Of a stretch of 8,425 bases of DNA, positions 5,761-8,425 are shown one piece after another. Under the pieces are notes generated by a model. That model made no database searches. It saw only the letters and a list, made by a program, of their open reading frames with translations, and was not told the DNA's origin. Location: assembly GCA_934394515.1 (NCBI GenBank), contig CAKRRU010000110.1:1-8425 (forward strand). The letters are read 5' to 3'. Made by a program: the position numbers and the translations under genes. This stretch comes from an uncultured Acetatifactor sp. (GTDB lineage: Bacteria; Bacillota; Clostridia; Lachnospirales; Lachnospiraceae). Within the stretch, counting starts at the first letter, position 1. Every line of letters starts with the position of its first letter.

Positions 5761-6495
5761 CTATATGGTCTTACTATAATCCCTTTCACCGAAAATGCCG
5801 GTTCCTACCCTGACAATGGTAGATCCCTCTTCCGCTGCCACCATATAATCGCCTGTCATTCCCATAGAAAGAATGCCCATAGAAACATTATCAATGTTTT
5901 TATTTCCGATGTCAACAGCTAATTGCCGGAGTTTCTGAAAATATGTCCGGTTTTCTTCTGCATTTTCCACAAACGGAGCAATCGTCATGAGTCCTTTGAT
6001 ATGAATTGCCTGCAAAGCGGCTATGCTCCGGATCAGCTCTGCCGTATCCTCTACGGTTGTACCGAATTTGCTCTCTTCCTGTGCCACATTTACTTCGATC
6101 AGAATATTTACTTCCGTCTGTTTTTTAACAGCCTCCCTGCTGATCTCTTCCGCAAGGCGGAGACTGTCCACACTGTGGATCAGGTACACTTTATCTACAA
6201 TGTATTTTACTTTATTGCGCTGTAAATGCCCAATCAGATGCCAGCGTACATCTGCCGGCATCTGTGGGATCTTGTCTACCAGTTCCTGTACTTTATTCTC
6301 CCCGAAATCTCTGGCACCTGCATGATAGACATCCATAAGCATGTCCACGGGTTTCGTCTTGCTGACTGCCAGAAGGGTCACCTCCTGTTCCTCTCTTCCC
6401 GACTTTTCGCAGGCTTTTCGGATGTTCTCTTTTACCCTTCTGTAATTCTCTGCCAGTCGTTCGCTCTGCTTTATCTCTTCCATGCGATTCGCCAT
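5761..6495 (-). CDS. yggS: YggS/YlmE-family PLP homeostasis protein
   Basis: A 244-residue single-domain fold-type III (TIM-barrel) PLP-binding protein with no known catalytic activity; the family maintains pyridoxal phosphate balance and affects amino and keto acid pools. The PLP lysine is Lys46 in LLAVSKTKP (41-49). Other family blocks are FGENKVQE (64-71), WHLIGHLQRNK (85-95), IHSVDS (106-111), GLMTIAP (168-174), LSMGMTGDY (209-217) and RVGTGIFGER (229-238). The ATG at 6495 has GGAGG upstream at 6 bases; a second Met four codons in is a weaker choice. It lies 17 bases after the adaptor-like gene and 26 before sepF, so the three are very likely co-transcribed. The N-terminus is slightly longer than in E. 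coli YggS. Confidence 0.95.
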   Translation of the reverse strand: MANRMEEIKQSERLAENYRRVKENIRKACEKSGREEQEVTLLAVSKTKPVDMLMDVYHAGARDFGENKVQELVDKIPQMPADVRWHLIGHLQRNKVKYIVDKVYLIHSVDSLRLAEEISREAVKKQTEVNILIEVNVAQEESKFGTTVEDTAELIRSIAALQAIHIKGLMTIAPFVENAEENRTYFQKLRQLAVDIGNKNIDNVSMGILSMGMTGDYMVAAEEGSTIVRVGTGIFGERDYSKTI

Positions 6496-6512
6496 CCTTT
6501 CCCTCCGGCATT

Positions 6513-8015
6513 TTACGATTCGCCGGCTGTGCTGCTTTCCGGTTCCGTGCTGACGGTTGTGGTCTCTTCCGTCTGTGTCGCATCTGTCTCCGATTTATTT
6601 GTATCTGTTTTCTTGATATTCGTAATAATCTGATCGTCAGACACAGCAGATCCATCCAGGACAATATAATCATATACATTGAGGCCGTAGGTGGTATTCG
6701 CCTTTACGATGGAATATTCGTCATTCTGGTACAGAATATTGATCTGTTTAAAATCCGCATATCCTTTGTTCACGTTATAGACCCCGATCAGCGTTGCCCG
6801 CTTACTTACCGTATAGGTCTCCTGGCTGTCTGTTTTGTAAAGGATGTCTCCCGTTTTCAGCACGGAAGTATCCATATAATAGACGCCCTCCGTCTCATCA
6901 TAGCTATAGGCATCGGTTTCCACAAACTCACTGGAAATATCACCGTTATCACGATAACACTGTCTGATGACTCCCTGTGTCCCGGTGTTCTCATTGGTAG
7001 TGACAAAGTCTTCATCTATCAGGAAAAATTCCTTCTCAACAATAGAAGAATTAGGGATCTTGAGCCCTGTTTCATCATTCAGTATCAACTCAATATCCAA
7101 AAAGCGGTCAGACACAAATGTGACCATGGAATTGGTAAACGTCAGAGATAAAAATGTGTTGCCGTCGCTGCCCGTAAACAGCTGTGCCTTTCCCCAGGAT
7201 TCATATTGGTTCTTCAGAAAGCGTACCTTAACATAATCTTCCTGCTGGATCTCAGCTCCGCGCTGTGCATCTATGGGAATGACCACAGACCAGTTTTCAT
7301 CGGTAGACAGCTTGTACACAGGATCTCCTACCGCCATCAGTTCGTTTCCGAGCATCTGTTTTTTTTCGTAATTCTTGTCATCAAATACTTCTTCTGTCAC
7401 CGCTTCGGCCGTCAGTCCTTCGTAACCGTCGGTCCAATAAGCTACGATTCCGGTCATCGGAGCATAACAGAAATTAACAATGTTCGCCGCAGACCCGCCG
7501 TTCTCGCTTTCAATGCTTTGCAGCATATTTACATTGGCCAGTTTCAATACCGTATTTTTTAAAGAATATTTGAAATCATAGGTGTTTTCATAATTTATGT
7601 CATCATACCCATGTATAAAATTCACAATCTCATTGCGAAACTCTGAGAGTTCCTGATTGCTCAGCGTATTTTCGCCAAGGCTTGCATCTTCCAGTTCTTC
7701 ATTCAATCGGCCGGTTTCATCCACGATATATACCGTGTCACCTTTGGCAACTCTCTCGCCCTCTCTGGCGTAAAAGTTAACATATCCTGCCGTATCCGTA
7801 TTTACAACACTCTCACTGCGGATGGCGATTCCTCTGTAGATATTATTGGCAGCCAGCGATCCCTCCGTTACTTCATAGCGGACAATATGATCTGTCTGGA
7901 AATACATGATCACGCAGATGATCACATAGATAAAAATAGCTCCGAAAATCAGCATACCGATATTGAGGTTCAAAGGTTTTCTATATTTTTTTACTTTTTT
8001 CTGTTGTTCTGCCAT
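6513..8015 (-). CDS. Membrane-anchored HlyD/RND adaptor-like protein
   Basis: A 500-residue protein with a basic cytoplasmic start (KKVKKYRK, 7-13), one transmembrane segment (about 18-39) and a large predicted extracytoplasmic part. Residues 74-100 (TAGYVNFYAREGERVAKGDTVYIVDET in part) look like the first half of a biotinyl/lipoyl-like barrel-sandwich domain; 186-238 (PMTGIVAYW ... MAVGDPVYKL) looks like the second half. The ~85 residues between could form a short helical hairpin. Beta-barrel-like sequence follows from about 242. The last ~33 residues (468-500) are rich in Ser, Thr and Glu with no hydrophobic anchor. Such adaptors normally link a transporter to an outer channel or the wall, but no transporter gene is near; it sits directly upstream of yggS and sepF, so a role at the division site or envelope is possible. 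The ATG at 8015 has a perfect AGGAGG at 7 bases. The family label is from the domain pattern; the function is unknown. Confidence 0.7.
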   Translation of the reverse strand: MAEQQKKVKKYRKPLNLNIGMLIFGAIFIYVIICVIMYFQTDHIVRYEVTEGSLAANNIYRGIAIRSESVVNTDTAGYVNFYAREGERVAKGDTVYIVDETGRLNEELEDASLGENTLSNQELSEFRNEIVNFIHGYDDINYENTYDFKYSLKNTVLKLANVNMLQSIESENGGSAANIVNFCYAPMTGIVAYWTDGYEGLTAEAVTEEVFDDKNYEKKQMLGNELMAVGDPVYKLSTDENWSVVIPIDAQRGAEIQQEDYVKVRFLKNQYESWGKAQLFTGSDGNTFLSLTFTNSMVTFVSDRFLDIELILNDETGLKIPNSSIVEKEFFLIDEDFVTTNENTGTQGVIRQCYRDNGDISSEFVETDAYSYDETEGVYYMDTSVLKTGDILYKTDSQETYTVSKRATLIGVYNVNKGYADFKQINILYQNDEYSIVKANTTYGLNVYDYIVLDGSAVSDDQIITNIKKTDTNKSETDATQTEETTTVSTEPESSTAGES

Positions 8016-8042
8016 AGTAAAACCTCCTTCCTCCCGTACATT

Positions 8043-8075
8043 TGAGAAGCCCCGGCTGACATCCGAGGCTTCTCA
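8043..8075 (-). repeat. Hairpin between the edge gene and the adaptor-like gene
   Basis: TGAGAAGCC (8043-8051) and GGCTTCTCA (8067-8075) form a perfect 9-bp stem; after one C/A mismatch three more pairs follow and the loop is 7 bases. Neither strand has a T-run behind it, so classical termination is unlikely. It lies in the 84-base gap before the adaptor-like gene and would be in that gene's leader. Confidence 0.65.
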
Positions 8076-8086
8076 TACGTAAAACT

Positions 8087-8092
8087 ATAATA
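8087..8092 (-). promoter_or_regulatory. Possible -10 element before the adaptor-like gene
   Basis: TATTAT on the minus strand, 8 bases after the stop of the edge gene. The -35 position has only partial matches, so this is a weak promoter candidate. If real, the hairpin at 8043-8075 would lie at the very 5' end of the transcript. Confidence 0.25.
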
Positions 8093-8099
8093 CGTTCTT

Positions 8100-8425
8100 T
8101 TACAAAGATACAATAATCTTATCCTTCACAGACTCAGGTAATTCGGATTCATCCTTTGATACGCTGAGAATAAAATCAACCTGGAAGAACTCGCTCATTC
8201 TCTCCAGCTTCTCAACAACAGCGGAAATATCTTTGTCATCCAAAGCCGCGATTTTCAGAAAGCTGTCGAAATACATCTGCTCCAGATCATGATCCTGAGA
8301 AATGATGCCGCATACAAATCCCAAAAATTCGCTTTCATTCTCGATCATGTAACGGGAAACGTCGATCAGACGCACCTTGTTGTTCAGTTCATACATATGT
8401 TTCGTACTTTTGTCCAGATATACGA
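8100..8425 (-). CDS. Unrecognised protein, C-terminal part (5' end beyond window)
   Basis: I do not recognise this protein. A frame of 108 codons runs from the right edge to a TAA at 8100. An internal Met at 8396 could be taken as a start, giving 98 residues, but no ribosome binding site precedes it and the frame stays open upstream (VYLDKSTKH before the Met), so the gene most likely begins outside the window. The visible part is acidic and alternates hydrophobic and charged residues as in a compact helical domain: RLIDVSRYMIENESEFLGF, then DKDISAVVEKLERMSEFFQV, then a lysine/glutamate-rich end. There is no membrane segment, no cysteine cluster and no obvious catalytic motif. It precedes the adaptor-like gene by 84 bases in the same direction; whether they share a transcript is open. 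Confidence 0.7.
   Translation of the reverse strand, partial: VYLDKSTKHMYELNNKVRLIDVSRYMIENESEFLGFVCGIISQDHDLEQMYFDSFLKIAALDDKDISAVVEKLERMSEFFQVDFILSVSKDESELPESVKDKIIVSL

Noticed and set aside
5923..6633. Several overlapping plus-strand open frames across yggS and the end of the adaptor-like gene.
   Set aside because: They are antisense to well-supported genes, have no initiation signals, and conflict with each other.
6293..6679. A 128-codon minus-strand frame overlapping the junction of the adaptor-like gene and yggS.
   Set aside because: It is an arginine-rich alternate frame of two real genes, with no independent RBS or recognisable domain.
1..8425. Mobile element, CRISPR array, tRNA/rRNA gene or defence system.
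   Set aside because: I looked for direct repeats, terminal inverted repeats, tRNA-like motifs and transposase, integrase or nuclease motifs and saw none.

Overview
The window is a compact stretch of housekeeping chromosome. Every gene I can support reads on the minus strand, so transcription runs from high to low coordinates. AGGAGG-type ribosome binding sites, a SepF/YggS division pair, a two-subunit iron-sulfur (oxygen-labile) L-serine dehydratase and the L21 promoter/leader layout all point to an anaerobic Gram-positive of class Clostridia, most likely family Lachnospiraceae. The family assignment is inferred from gene content and style, not from a search.

In transcription order: (1) The right edge (8100-8425) holds the C-terminal part of a protein I do not recognise; its frame is open to the window edge. 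(2) A 500-residue membrane-anchored HlyD/adaptor-like protein (6513-8015), then yggS (PLP homeostasis, 5761-6495) and sepF (FtsZ membrane tether, 5198-5734) form a close-packed unit that ends in a clear intrinsic terminator (5160-5191). (3) A second unit begins behind that terminator: aroB (shikimate pathway), lspA (lipoprotein signal peptidase), a RluA/RluD-type pseudouridine synthase, then sdaAB and sdaAA (L-serine dehydratase beta and alpha subunits). aroB/lspA, lspA/rluD and sdaAB/sdaAA overlap at their ends, which suggests translational coupling; only a 51-base gap with a strong hairpin lies between rluD and sdaAB. (4) A cytidylate-kinase-like NMP kinase (187-831) has its own near-consensus promoter (883-911). 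(5) At the left edge, rplU (ribosomal protein L21) starts. Only its first 11 codons are in the window, but its promoter (129-158) and a structured ~90-nt leader are complete.

No mobile element, phage gene, CRISPR array, tRNA or rRNA was found, and nothing here looks like an undescribed multi-gene system. The points most worth a second look are regulatory or contextual: a 10-base inverted repeat that ties the rplU ribosome binding site to its own promoter spacer, a perfect hairpin that swallows the rluD stop codon, and an adaptor-like membrane protein with no transporter beside it, sitting directly upstream of cell-division genes.
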